Position numbers and translations under genes: made by a program | Shown here: positions 1 to 13,700 of the stretch, one piece after another | Position numbering within the stretch: position 1 is the first letter of the stretch | How the letters are laid out: the number at the start of each line of letters is the position of its first letter | The notes under the pieces: model-generated | What the model was told of the DNA's origin: nothing | Databases searched by the model: none | What the model saw: only the letters and a program-made list of their open reading frames with translations | Origin: Onchocerca volvulus | Taxonomy: Eukaryota > Nematoda > Chromadorea > Rhabditida > Onchocercidae | Length of the DNA stretch: 64,000 bases | Assembly: GCA_000499405.2 (NCBI GenBank) | Contig: HG738138.1 | Span: forward strand, 20,933,753 to 20,997,752 | Reading direction: 5' to 3'

Positions 1-791
1 AGAAAAGCAGTTGTTGATGAATTATCGACATTGCCAGAAGGCTTAAAAGTTTTAGTGTACAAGGATGGTGAAGTGGAAGTAGTGGATTCAGACAGTTAGT
101 TTGTTCATTTTAAAAGAATAGGAAAAATATGAGAATATGAAAGATCATTACTTGATTATATTTTCAAATCAACTTTTTTATTTCTGTCAGTTTTTCTAAT
201 TCTATATCTTTTTTATTAATGGATTAAATCTGTTTATTAAAGTCTTGCAGCTCTTTGAAAACATTTGGAAAATTTCTCAAGTTTGATCATAATCAAAATA
301 TTGCGAAAGTTTATAACTATAGAAATTTTCTTGCAGCCAAAAAACCTGTGCTTTATCCTACAGTTAATGATGAATGGGAAGCAAGAGATGATCTAAAGCC
401 GTTAATAAACCCCGCCAAGGTTAGCATTTTTTTTTTTGTATGTAATTTTAATTTCCTTATTGAATGAGCTGTCTTAGAATAATAATTTTATTACTAATTA
501 TTCATTATTATATTTCAGCTAGAAGAATTACTAGGAAAATGTCGCAAACTGAGGGAAAAAAGGAAACAAGCACGAGAAGCTAAAAAACGACTTCTGCTGC
601 CAGTAAAAGATAGGATTTCGAAAATGAAAGGCTTGGTGAAGAAAAAGAATACACGGAACAAAATCGATGAATTTGGAGATATAAAGCAAAAGGCTTCAAA
701 GAATCAAACGAAGATCAAGAAGAAATCTAAATTGCATCGAAGTGTTAAAGTAGGGAAAAAAAAAAACAAAGAGGAATCTGAAGTCGGATGA
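1..791 (+). CDS. 3' end of an unrecognised gene with a Lys/Arg-rich C-terminus (partial)
   Basis: I do not recognise this protein. Three terminal exons are rebuilt: 1-94, 337-419 and 519-791. The donors are GTTAGT and GTTAGC; the acceptors are TTGCAG and TTTCAG. The phases match and the frame ends at TGA 789-791. The first exon encodes an acidic stretch around LVYKDGEVEVVDSD. The second encodes KKPVLYPTVNDEWEARDDL. The last is strongly basic (LEELLGKCRKLREKRKQ and onward) and ends in runs of Lys, like nucleolar or nucleic-acid-binding tails. If intron 1 were retained, the frame would stop at TAG 97-99, so a shorter isoform is possible. The gene starts to the left of the window and converges on the G alpha gene. 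Confidence 0.6.
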
Positions 792-1514
792 ATTTGTGTG
801 GTTAATGGGTCGAGATGATATAACTAGTTATGAATTTCTTTCCAACACTTATATAAAAACTTAACAAAAGTTGATTAAATGATAAATTTAGAATTAGACC
901 AAAAAAGTGGCAAAAAGACATTCAAATATATAATATCTGCGCGTTTTTTTCTCTTGCTATTTCTTTTTTTTTTTTTTTTTTTTTGTTATTTTTTTAGTCT
1001 TGTTACTGCGGAAATATTTCTAAAAGTGCGAATAAATGTTGTTTATGCATGGGATTAAAATTTCCAACGAGTCGATCGGAAGAAAATAGCTTTTGAAAGC
1101 TAGGAACAAATGATTTTCATGATTGAAAATGTCAAAGAATGATCTGGAGTTCGAAAAGCTGACATAAAATAGCATTAATTAACGTCTAGTTACGAATATT
1201 AATGATATATAATTCGACGAAGTTTAATGTACTAGTGATGCTCTTTTATTCTTGAACCATTCTATGTATTTCTTAAAATTCATTTCCTAGAAGGAAAAGT
1301 CCTAATATTTCATTGATCCGAACAGAAAATAAAAAAATTAGCCTTATTTCTTTATTCAAGTATAATGGCTAAAAGACTTAAAGTCTTAAGAGTTAAAATT
1401 GACATACGACTATAGTGGATCTGCATTATTTATTTATTTATTTATTTACAAAGCAAATCATCACAATACCCAGAAAAAAAAAAAATTAGAGGAAATTCGG
1501 AGTGCAGTACTCGA
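792..1514. other. Intergenic spacer between convergent genes
   Basis: This stretch separates two gene 3' ends. It holds a T-rich tract at about 961-983 and a short TTTA-type tetranucleotide run at about 1427-1448. It should contain both 3' UTRs. I see no further coding signal. Confidence 0.6.
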
Positions 1515-4500
1515 TCACATCATTCCAGCTTTCTGGAGGTTTTTCTGTATGATGGTATCAATGACACTGGTTATAACCAACTGTACTTGATTTGTATCTG
1601 TTGCACATGTCTCGTGCATATAGATTGTCTTTTTATCCGGGTTTAAATTCAGTTCGCTGAATTTCATTTTTATAAAACTCATTGCTTCCTCGTAATTCTG
1701 ACCACCTAAAAATATGATTTGCTTAATTTATTCTTGTTCTGTTCTTTTATTTAAGTTAGTCTAAACTTAACTGCAGAAATTTGAATCATTTTGCTCTTTG
1801 AAAAGGTATTTTGGGAGCGACATACAAATTAAGCTTTGAATTTGTTGAATCACAGCCAATGTTTACTTATGTATTAGATCTCGGTATTGAAAGCTGGAGG
1901 ATTCATTGCTAAAAATTACAAATGTGAAGTAGTGCTTGCTCTTATTGCTATTATACATATAAAAGATATTTTCTTAGCTGATAAGATTTCGAAGTAGGGA
2001 TTTCGGGACCTGATCGATTTGATTAACATTAAAAGAAAGATCATGAGCGAAGGAAAGTAATGTAAAAGCATGGAGAAAAGAAACAGGGAGGAGAAGACAT
2101 GGATTACTGGTATCTACTGTTACATATATTCCATCAAATGTATCAGAAAACAGTTTCGAATCCTTAATTTTTGGTCCTAAAAAAAATGTAGCACAAAAAT
2201 CGATTTCCGGTATCCATTCTACTGAAATCGTCTCTTCATTAATATGTCAACAATTTCAATCTTTAGTATTGCTGTTGATTTTGATAGTCATCATCATATC
2301 ACTATTATAATTATTATTAACCCGGGGTTATTTCAGCTATGATAGTATAATTCACGTCTGCCATCCTGGAATTTGAGCTTACCATATTTGTATCATTACT
2401 TTTTTTTCAATAACTAATTAGTTTTAGTAGTTGAATTTTTTCTGAAATAAAAGATTTTTAGATTTTATTTAAAGAAAAAGGAAAATTTTAGTGTCCTAAT
2501 ATTATTTACTTTATAAGCATTTCAAATTTCGCTATAAATCTATAAAGTAAGTGTTTTTCACCTTGTTTAATTCAGAAATTATGTTATATATTCTTCTAAA
2601 AGAATAAGAAGAGCTTCAGTTTTAAAAAAACAGTGTGGAAAGATAAGATTTTATTTGTTATATTGAGAATAGAACATAGCTAACCTTTGTTAAAATAATG
2701 CAGCGAGCAGAATTTAATGCACACAGTTAAACAATAAGTAAGGTAATTCTATTTTAATTAAATTTTATGGGTTCAATTAAAATTGCAAGGTTAAATAATT
2801 GCAATATAACTGGATGTGAATCAGATTCAAAACTTTTTTGATAAAAATAAGATCGTTTAGCGTGCTATTTCAGAATAAAAAGATAGCCTCTCTTTCAATA
2901 AAAACATTATCACAGCAATTTATAAGCCATTTACTCTATTAATTACTAAATTAATAAATTTTAGAATGAAATAGACTTCGAAGATCTATGCCTTCAAAAA
3001 TTTTTCCTACTTAGTGAAAGTGACATTTAGATTGTATATAAATTCGAAGAGATTTAGTTGGGAAAATGGAACATTCTTTTCCAGTCATTACTATCCAAAA
3101 TATTAATGTAAAATGAACATCCAATGGATTAATGAGTAATAAAATAAAAGCAGTGAAAGAGTCTTATTTAAAATTTCTTTTAGAGTAAGTCTCTTTTAAA
3201 TCTTTGTTTGAAATTACGAAGTTGAAATAATTATTTTTATTTTTCAGTTATTTTAATTCTATAGAGTTAAACACAACGAAACTGACCTTCATAATCCGGG
3301 AAGGCAGTAGTGATATTGACGCGTTGAATTTTTTCAGCAAACAAATCTTTTTTATTCAGAAATAAAATTATTGCTGTCGAAAGAAACCATGTGCTGTTAC
3401 AAATTGATGAAAATAATTGCATCGATTCGATCATACGATTCTATAACATTTATTAATTAGCAACAAAATTTAGTTAAAAGATTGCATGATGTATTATTCT
3501 TCGGAAGAAATAACGATATATAAATCTTTTAATCAATCCAAACTGTTAATTTATAGGATTGAATTGTAACATTTTTTTTTTTTAAACACTGGTTGATAGG
3601 AAATTTAGCCAGGATTATAATGAATTCTTAGAAGTTTTTCAAAAAATGAATCTTTGACAGCACCAAGTTGAAATATTTTGCATTCTAAAATTCATTTAGG
3701 ACTTTCTCCACTGGTCTTAAATTTTTTGTTTGGGCATTATTACAGCTTCATAACAGAAAATTGGACTCAAATTATGAACTGACCGTAGTTTCATCTTCGA
3801 AAAGCACTTGATCATATTCGCTAACAGCAGTAATAAAAATAATCGATTCTACATTATCAAAGCAGTGAATCCATTTACGACGTTCTGATCTCTGTCCACC
3901 AACATCGAATACTCTGTTCATAAATAATCTTTTTTCAAAATTTTCTTTATCTCTACATTGGAAATTACATCAGAATCGATATTATGTTCTTGAAAATGAA
4001 GAATGCGAAGAGTGAAGGAGAACTTATCCCAGATTCACGAGCCTTCTCAATGAAAGTTACCTAAAATCGAGTTCTTTTATTTTGAATTTAACTTCAACGA
4101 CACCGGTTGTTGCTATTCGACTGAACAGAATGTCTTGTTCGGTAGGCCGATAACCGGGTTCATGTATTCTCATCACTGAATTCAGGAAACTGAAACAAAG
4201 ATAACCTCAACTGTAAATGAAATTGTAACATGTTCATTGAATTATTTATCATTTAATTGGAAAATTACAGATTCTTAATCTAACTAATCGTATCATAATT
4301 TATACAAGCGATTCAAGACATTGCTCGTATTCACATATGCATATGGGTTCAGAAAAGCCAATCTATTTGCCAAAAAGTAAATGTTTAAGTATTGAAATTG
4401 ATATGGGATAATCTAAAACCTTTACTATTACAATTCAAAAATCTTTTTGAAATTTCATTTGTTCCAGCTTATTATACTTGTCATTATGCGAAAATATTTG

Positions 4501-7500
4501 GAGAATTTAAAATTATATCGTTTATTAATTTACTATTTCGCAGAATCGTTGAGCTGAAATTCACTCCGCATGTCGGCAGTTTTTTGAACATTTTTATCAT
4601 TCCATAGTGATACGAGGGCTTTAGCGAGTTCATCGGTGAATGGTTCAGATTCTTCACCAGCTTCAACAACTCGAAAAACTATCTCTTTCTCAGCCTGTAA
4701 TAATTTTTTAGTCAAACGATATTTGTATATTTTAATGATTTCTCATTTTTCCACTTATTTAATAAACTGAATAACCAATATGAATTGAATGAACTTGAAT
4801 GGATGAAGAAATTGGACATTCAGCATTTCATTTTTTAAATCATAAAGATATTCTTATGGTGGTCAGTAAAATTCATGTAGAATAGGTATCAAGTAAAATT
4901 TTTCTAGTCAAAATTAAATTTGGACTTTCTAAAAGAGTTTACGTTATCAACTATCACTCGTTTAACTTACTGCCAATTCGACATGATTTTTATTGACTAT
5001 TATACAAAATGTTTTTATGGCTGATCGCAACTTCAAGGAAATTGATTATCTTAAATTCAAACGACACCTCCTTCTCGGGATTCTCGAGGGGGAGATGAAC
5101 CACGTTATCCATCGCTTTCAATATGGCATACATCGACGTCACCGTATTATTATAAACCACTGCTTTACGTTCATTGATTTCATCCTCGGTAAAACCATTA
5201 TTGTGAAGAATTCTGAAAAATTTCCAGAAATAACATGTTTTAATATTGTGATTTTGCAACTACAAATTATTGGGTAGCTTTTTCTATACCATTTCAGAAT
5301 TAAAAGTATTTCGGAAAGGGTCTCAAAAAGAGTCACAACATATAATGAATTTATAAGGAGTGAATTTTCGTCCAATTTAAAATTAAATTTATTGTTTGCT
5401 AGTTATGATCAGATTTATTTAAATTGAAAAATTAAATAAATCATTAGTTTTTATATCCAAAGACCTAGTTTTTGTTTTTTCTAATCGAAACTGCAATGAT
5501 TCATTTAGTTTTCAATAATTATTTCTTGTCGCGAAAATCGCGAATACTAAATAAAAATCAAAGCCTTTTCCATATGTTTATTTTGAAAAACTATAAATAT
5601 AAGATAATTATAAAATTATAATTAATTATAAAATTATATTTGTAAGAACTTTCTAGAAAATATGATTCATTTTAATTTTTAACACTTTCCCATGACGAAA
5701 GTGTAATCTGTTATCTAATTTGTAATCAGTTAACATGTTAAAAGTTAAATCCATTATCTAACTTATAATCATTTACCATGTCGAATCATGCTTATCGGAA
5801 TGCTGTAAGAAAAAAATGTATTATATTTTTTAACAGCTTAAAAAAATTGTAATCCATCCTTTATCATTTAACATATCTATGTACTAAAGGAATTTTCTCA
5901 TGAAATAATTTTGTAATAGCTCTAAAAAATTGTAATTCTGTTTAATCACTCCCACTTCTTATCGCTATATAAGCTAGCTATATTGCTCACAAATTCAGTC
6001 TTCTTCAGTCGTCAGTCGTCTTCTTCAGTCTTCAGTTTTCAGCCTTCAGCCTTCACACTTCTTCAAGCTTCGACAGTTCCTACGACTCGACAACGCGTTT
6101 TCATTCTTTTTATTTTTATTTTTACTTATTATTATTCTCGCTTTTGTAATTAATAAATTATACTAACACTACGTCGTGTCACACTAGCGCGCCTTAAATA
6201 TTACTTTGCGTCATTTCTGATTTATGTGAAGTTTTAATAATGCTTAAAAAATTTTATAACTTGCCGAACATATGAAACATTTTAAAAAGATTTCGATATA
6301 TTTCTCAACACAAACGCTATTTCCAAGCTACTTGCTATGAGAAAAATTTTATGCTTATTTAATATTGATTATGAATGGGAACAAATTTTTACGAGTAACG
6401 AATGCTAGTTTTTTGGTGAAAGGAGGTAATTCTAAAATAAGGAGAAGCAGTATTTTGAATGCATAGCTCAGAAAAAAATTGGACATACTGCATTTGTTTC
6501 AGTACAGTTGATTTGCCACATTCGCCAGCCCCTAAAAAATGATTAAATGATAAATATGGGGCAAAACCACTACATATTCAAGTAATTTTTCTTCTAATAA
6601 ACAACTGAATAAAAAAAAATTATTGATTAATTGGGATACTGGATGGTTGACATCCGATCATAAGAAGCATTGACTCTCACATATATCACTCTGACTTCCC
6701 TTCGTATGTTGAACTTATTTTGATCTTCTTACTTATTTTAAATAACTTATCAAAATGACTAAAAATTTAGAAAAAGAAGGTTGATTTCTTTAGTAACTTA
6801 ACGGCTAATAAAGAATGGAAAAATTAATGAGAAGGGATAAACAAAAGAAAAGGAAAAAAGAAAACAATCTAAGTCCCTCTTGATTGATCTGTATTTCTAA
6901 AAATGATCTTATGATAAAATTTTTAATTATATTGTAAAGAAACTACCGTAGCTGTTACATTTAAAATATCTTGATGTTCAGGAGTTCTAGAATTTCTTCC
7001 AGTAAAAAGAGAGATATACTAAGAAAAAGTTAAGAACAGGCACATTTAAAGTTTTCTGAGTTCAATTAGTTGCTGACCTTTTGGGAAAAGTATGACGACG
7101 AGTTAACTTTTTTCTAAGATTCAAACGGAAAGAAATCATTCATTTCTTTCTTTTTATCTCAGTTGTATTAATCGTAATTATTTTCAACAGAGTTATGACT
7201 TTGAATGTGGGCTAAACTGAAATTTCGAAATTTAAAGGATACTTCTGAAATATGTAATATAAGACACTTTCCCAATAATTATTGCGAAGTAACTCGACAA
7301 ATTTTTTTATTCTTAAAATAGGTTGTCAGCTATAAAAAACATGATTTTATTCTGTTTTGCTTGAAAATGAATCGTTTTGCAATTAAATAGGATTCCACAT
7401 TTCACAAGCAACGGATTTAGTTTCATCAAAAAAGTTCTAAAATGATGACAAATCGAAATAATAAATTTCTTTTTAAAAATAATCGGTTGATTAAATTGCA

Positions 7501-7723
7501 CAAAGTTATTGAATTAAAATTTGAGAATTCTTAACAATGCTATGTTAAAGATTTCTTCGAAATTAAAGAATGAAATATTAAAAAAAAAAAAAATGAAATA
7601 CCAACCTAGCAACAGCAATTTGACGATTGAAGAGCCAGTACGTTTATCCTGGTTGAGTTGCCTTTCGATGGCCTTGTTCCGGGCAAGTTGCTCCTGAGCT
7701 TCCTGGCTCTGGCAAGAGCCCAT
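1515..7723 (-). CDS. Heterotrimeric G protein alpha subunit (nematode GPA type)
   Basis: This is a guanine-nucleotide-binding signal transducer of the inner plasma membrane. Eight exons rebuild to exactly 356 aa: 7606-7723, 6489-6531, 5068-5212, 4534-4694, 4061-4189, 3784-3913, 3287-3440 and 1515-1705. The start MGSCQSQ gives Gly2 for myristoylation and Cys4 for palmitoylation. The P-loop GAGECGKST is at 40-48. Switch I carries Arg180 and Thr183. DVGGQ at 202-206 holds the catalytic Gln206. NKKD is at 271-274 and TCAT at 326-329. The C-terminus is NLQKAGMM, with Ala where Gi/o proteins have the Cys that pertussis toxin modifies. It resembles nematode-specific GPA proteins of chemosensory neurons (GPA-3/GPA-7-like) more than GOA-1, EGL-30 or GSA-1. 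I cannot assign the orthologue. A TATATAAA-like box lies just upstream of the ATG. Confidence 0.95.
5690..6190 (+). mobile_element. LTR-like segment (possible solo LTR) inside the G alpha intron
   Basis: The segment lies between G alpha exons 2 and 3. In plus orientation it shows what an LTR would show. First comes a U3-like stretch with repeated TGTAATC-type motifs. A TATATAA box follows at about 5968. Next is a run of imperfect CTTCAG/CAGTC repeats at about 5995-6060, and then an AATAAA-like signal near 6150 close to an ACTACGTCGTGTCACA end. It opens near TGTAATC and closes near CACA, as BEL/Pao or Gypsy LTRs do. I could not find a convincing target-site duplication, and there is no internal coding region beside it. 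The exact borders are guesses. Confidence 0.35.
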
Positions 7724-10700
7724 CGTTTCGCATTTATATACAATGTTATGGTCTAGTCAAATTAAAAAGGCCTTTTTTAACAAAATGTAACTATCATTTC
7801 AAGTTCGACCTATAATTCTTAATATATTTCATATGATCTAGAATTGTACTATTTTGTTAAGTTTCTATTATTTTAAAGTTAGCACAAAAGTTCGGAAAGA
7901 ATGGACTTGTCTAAGGACAATACTCAACGTCATATTAACGGAAGGAACAGTATTCATCCGGAAAAGTGAGAAAATTTCTGGGAACAGGAAATGAGTAATG
8001 TTCAGCCCATTGAAATAAGCACATGTAAAGATAGAAAAATATGTTGATTTGGTTTTGCTTGCCATAAGGCGTTGCTGATGGTGCAATACCTTAGTAACCG
8101 AAAGTGAACTGAACAGGCCTATTTACATTATTTATTTTTCACAAACCTGCGGATAACAGACAAGCAGAAAAATTGATAAAATAAAAAAGTGTAAGTTCGG
8201 AAGGGAAATACAATTAGTGGAAGTTAAACGAATTAGGTAAATCTGTGATAGATCTTTCGAGAGTAAAGTTCATCAACAGGAAATAAGTTTGAAAATGAAA
8301 GTAAAACATTTAACCAAAAAAAAAGCTTTTTCTTTATTTCTTTGTTTGGTGAGACAAGTAACAAATAAATACCTCTTATTAAAGATTCACATTACTTATT
8401 ATCACACATGGAAAACTTTTTACTTCGTGATAAGGCAACTTAACTTTGATTTTATCTAATGTCTATTATTAAATTTTCCAATATTTTTTAATAGATTTCA
8501 ATATTAGATTTTGTTTGATATTTTAAAATTTAGATTGATTAAAGTTTCATCACTGATTTTTTATTTTTTTTGTAGGTATTTGAATTTAAAAAGTGACAGA
8601 AGTAGGGTGTAGGATAACGAGCAAGATGATAAAATGTTATTGATAAAGATAAGAGCTGAATTATCATCTCTATCAAAAGGTCCCAAAACCTACTTTACTG
8701 TGGATAATTCTTAAAAAACAGTTTTTTTGTTAGTTTCGGATACATTTGCAAGGAAGAGTTGCAACACGAAGCTTTCATCATAGAAAGCAATATTATTTTA
8801 AGCCCTTCGACTAGTAATGATTGTGTGTACTGCCGTGATCTAAAAAATTATCACAAAGGATTTGGCTTCTTTATAGATTGTGCTGAGTACAACAAAAGTG
8901 AAATTATTTCCTCTCTTGTGGTATATTTCTTATCCTGGGATTACAGCAAGTGCAACTTTTCTTACTAAATTCATGAAATTTCAGTTTAAATTGATGCTAA
9001 AAAGCATACCTTCCAGAAAAAGGCAGAAAAAAGTTTGGTTCACATTAAAAAACTGGAAAATGGATTAAAAATTCACATTTTTTAAAACACCATCAATATC
9101 TATATCCAGCACATTTCACCGAATCTGCACTGATATTATCAGAAGCAGCATCGTTGATTCCAAGTCGGAATCACATATGGAGTCATGAAAATGATTTCAT
9201 TCACATGGATTCATTTTCCTCCCGATAATTTCTAGCTAACTGCTTTGATCTTTACGGTAAGCGCAAAGACTTCCTCATATGAAATGTCAGATAAGATTAA
9301 TATCTCAAAATCAATCATTCCTCTGTAAATGATTTATGATCAGCGATTGATTTCCATGAGACCTTAACGAGACACTCATAGACAGCTCAATTTCATTGAA
9401 TTGAATAGACGTTTTCTGAGGCATTTTCCATCGAAGAATATTATCCGATCCATTTCTATTACTACTGCCTGTCACTATGCTATTCTGAAGCAGTAAATTT
9501 CGATCGTTTTATTCGAAGCTATTATATTCTCAATATTTGTCAAAAACATCGCATGCTTTTTAGAATTCAATTTCAAAAAACCTTAATAAGGGAAATAAAT
9601 TCGCATGCATAGTTTTAGACTAAACTATGGCAAATTCTTTTATTTAAAACAACAGATTACGCCTGATAAATCAAGATATTTCTAAATTTTCATGCAATAA
9701 TAGAAAATCTCACATGAAATCAGCTTAATCATCTCAGGTTAAGTGAAAAAGCAATGTCGATACTGGATCACAGTCAAAATCAAGCTGAAGTAGTACTAGA
9801 GTTTAGCTGAAGTTTGGATCAAATGATTTCCCCCTAACACCGCAGTTGGTGACTGAAAAAGAAGGGATGGTCTGCGATGGAATCGTAACTCTACTCCAAC
9901 TAAATATTTTGCAGTTACATTTACACGAAATCAGTCATCAAGAAAAATAACTATAGGGTAGCTGGCCATTATGCTTTGAACCACTTATGTATTGTATTTT
10001 TCAAATCCTTAAAACGAATTTCATTAAAAAGAGTAATTTTTTTGAAATTGAGTTAAAAAACGAAATTTCTCGAGAATTATATTTCAATTAAAACTTTGAA
10101 TTAGCGATATTAATAAAAGTGCGTCACATTGTTCCAAATTAATAACCAAAAAGCAAAATTTATTCAGTGCTTCTGATAAAAAAAGTCCATATGTTAGCAT
10201 AAAGCTAAAACTAAGTTTTCCACTGACATATCAGTTGTTCGAAATAGAAATTAAAAAAATCTCATTAAAAGTCTTGATTACGAAGATTAATATCTTCACT
10301 TAAAATTGAAAACAAGTTTACAGGCGGGCAAAGATGTTGCAGAAAACCAAGCTTAGCTTTCTAGATCCATGTTTAATTGAAGCTAACTTTATGAAATTTG
10401 ATTAATTAGCTATTGTAGTGTGAATCATCAGTTCTTTTATACGAACACCGCACAAAATCTAGAAAAATTCCAGGTAAAATTTTCTATCACCGAGAAATTG
10501 ATATAGGATAGCTAAAGCTGCCCTATTTGTTGAAAGTTGTATGCTTACCTTTTGGTTTGTGACATAAATTAGCAAATTATCGAGTATATTGGTTGATATA
10601 TGTGGGTAGCCTATGCTGCGCTCATTATGTAGAATGTAATTATGACAAATGAAGTGAAAATTTTCCAATTGGCACAATAAATAGTATAGAAGTGAGAATA

Positions 10701-13700
10701 TGAAATTATTTATGAGTTATGAGGAGGATTCGGTAACCATAGGGATAAGGAAAGCGAAAGCAGAACCACGGTAATCATTTGATGAAATATGATGGTAAAA
10801 GGCGAGGTAAATTTTCAACTTCATTAATTGTTCTCACTCAGTTTCTTCCTTCTTCTTCATAGCTTTCCCGACCTGCACGATGGGCATCAATATGCTAATA
10901 ATAGCTCTCTAACCGAGAATTAAAATGTAGCAAACATTCGCTCACCATCTCAATTATTAGGATTAGAAGCTGTTACAAATGAAATCTCTCGATAGAATGA
11001 GATCAAACAAGCTGAAGATCGTGCCATCTTCATTCTCCATTGTCAGCAAAGTAAAGACTTCGAAAAATTCATGAATTTTCATTCATTTAGATCAATTAAA
11101 TTACTGGCACTTATTTCAGAAAATGTATATCTGGTATCTGAAATATATTTGGCAAAACTTCGAAGCTGCTATATGATGCAATGTTTTAAAATTTGAAACA
11201 CGAGTTCGAGAGATATATTTCGAGATTTTTTGAGAAAACTTTTATTTTCAGAAGTCTTAACGTGATAAGTACTGTGTTACTCATTTTTTATTTTCTTAAT
11301 GATTCTAAATTAATTTTTTCAACGTTCTGTATACAATCTTTAAAACAATTTAATAAGTTATTTCGTTTTCCATGAAGTTTTCATTCATTTCACCATTCTT
11401 CAGTTTACTGAAAACATTTAATTGCTACGGTATGAATCTTCATTCATCGAAATGTTTTGTCAGCTACATCGAATTTTGCTATCCTGAAAAAACTGGTAAT
11501 AAAATTTTGGCTTATAATAAAATGATATATAATAATGACTACTCAATAAAATGATATATGATAATAAATCATTTAAATAAATGATAAACAATCGCATTCC
11601 AGTGTTTTAAAATAATAAGCAGTTCTCATTTTAATATCATTTGAATCCAATGAAATTTGTTAAGCAAAATTCAAACTAAAATATTTTATCTCAAATGCCA
11701 TTTTTGTGCCATCGATACTTTAGTGCCAATAAAAACAAGACGAAAAATCAAGTGCTGATAAAGCTTTTCATGAATTTTCCTTCTTTAAAACCAATGAGTT
11801 TTTTTATTGTCTATTTAATAGTTTAATTAGTGAATATTTCAATCTTTAAGATGAATACCATCACTGACAGAAAAAACCTTTATTTTTGGAATTCTATTAA
11901 CAAATCTGGCAGTAACATAACATAATCAAAGCAAAACCGAGTTTATGGCATTCCCGACTTGCTTTGTTATTCCTTTTGATAAATTTTATTGTCAACTCTC
12001 GTACCATTAGTCCTCAAAAAAAAAAAAAAAAAAAAATCGAATGGGAATTTTTCATAGCAATACCAAGCTCATTTTTATAAAACGAAATCTAATAGCTAAT
12101 CAAGTTCAGTTAGTCTTTTATTTATCACATGGATAAATGTGGCGATTAGTTCTTACCAGGTATAATCGTTACGGCTAGAAGCATCACTGATACCAATTAA
12201 TAGATGCTTGGAATCGGATCTCGGGATTCTATTCTTTGGTGTTAAATCGAAAATAGAAGTATTACTGTAATTATTTGACATATTTATTATTAATAATATA
12301 AACTGTCAGCAAATGCTGACTTCCAAATAGCATGATTCCAGAAGAGAAAATTTCATATAACTTCGACGAAAACCGAAAGATGTAAATTATTGTATATAGA
12401 TTGGAAAATATATATATAAGTCAAATAGCGGAAAATGTTATAAAAAGTCAAAGAAGGCAATTTTAATAAACAAGATATGTCAAAGATCAAGCAGTGCCAC
12501 GAAAGTTATTAAAACAAGAAGTTAAAAGTTAAAAAGCGCGAAGGTTTCAAATAGGCCAGTAAGGTTAAACATGTTTTTTCACCAAAATGATACGCATGTG
12601 AAAGGAATAATACCCCCGAATGGATTTTTGCATAGCATGATATTGTGTATAATATCGTTTTACCCAACGAAGACTCTTGCTGTCCTTGTCGAGTCACAAT
12701 AGCAACAAGAATCAATCTCTCTCTCATTCAACAATCTACGAATCAAATTATACAAATCAATCAGATTTTTTTCACAACAGTAACCAAGAGAGCATTCCAA
12801 TCACAGAAGATCTATGCAACTCTACTAGAATAATATACTAGTCCAACTAACTGAAGTGCTTCATGACAACAATAATGTCATCAAATCATAATTTCCATAG
12901 TGTTAGTGAATCTGAAGACTAATGGATTATATAAAGCAGTTCAATGACAAACTAAAAATCAAAACTTTAGTTATTTTGATTACACTATGTTTTGAAATTT
13001 TCAACTAATCTTTCCTATGCAATAGATGTATTATATCAGAAATATAAATAATTACTATTTATTAAGCAACTAATATATCAATAATATAAAGCTGAACATA
13101 TAACGATAAAAAAAGCAAAGTTTCAAGAAATAAAGAAAGAAAATATAATTCAAAACAAATAGAGGTGAAGGCAATTCAAACTGTGTGGAAGGAATGAACA
13201 AAATGCAACAACCCAAATTTGAAATAGATACATTTTTGTTTGCAAATATGTTTGCTTGGAAGACCATAAGCAAGCTTCAGTTTCATTAAAGACAACCATT
13301 TAATTCAGAAGTTCAAAATATGCAAGTAAATGGTTCAAAATTTCAAATAATTAGAATATCGATCATATCTGATATTTTGAATGCAAAGTTGAAGCAATAA
13401 AGTCATTCGAAAGAAAATGGAGAAACGAGTTATTCTTGGTTTGAATAATTTCTTGGATAATTGTGTCTAAGTAATCGAAAAAAAAGCATTAATATTAAAA
13501 TATTTCGTAAGGAAATTTTTCTCTTTTGAAGTAATAATGACGAAAAAATTTCTTGCAAACAAACGATGAAATTGCTTACCAAATAAACGATATAATAGCT
13601 GGTCAGGTAAACCATGAAGAAATCTTATTAGATAAACTACCTCAGATTCTTTTTATCCTTTGCTATGAACAAATTTTTACGATGATTTATTTCAAACCAC

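Noticed and set aside
8759..8968. Plus-strand frame with a DCVYCRDLKNYHKGFG segment
   Set aside because: Protein-like in part, but no splice partners, and its length is within chance for this region.
10459..10677. Minus-strand frame followed by a good GTAAGC donor
   Set aside because: A good donor alone is weak evidence. No downstream exon in phase was found and no family is recognised.
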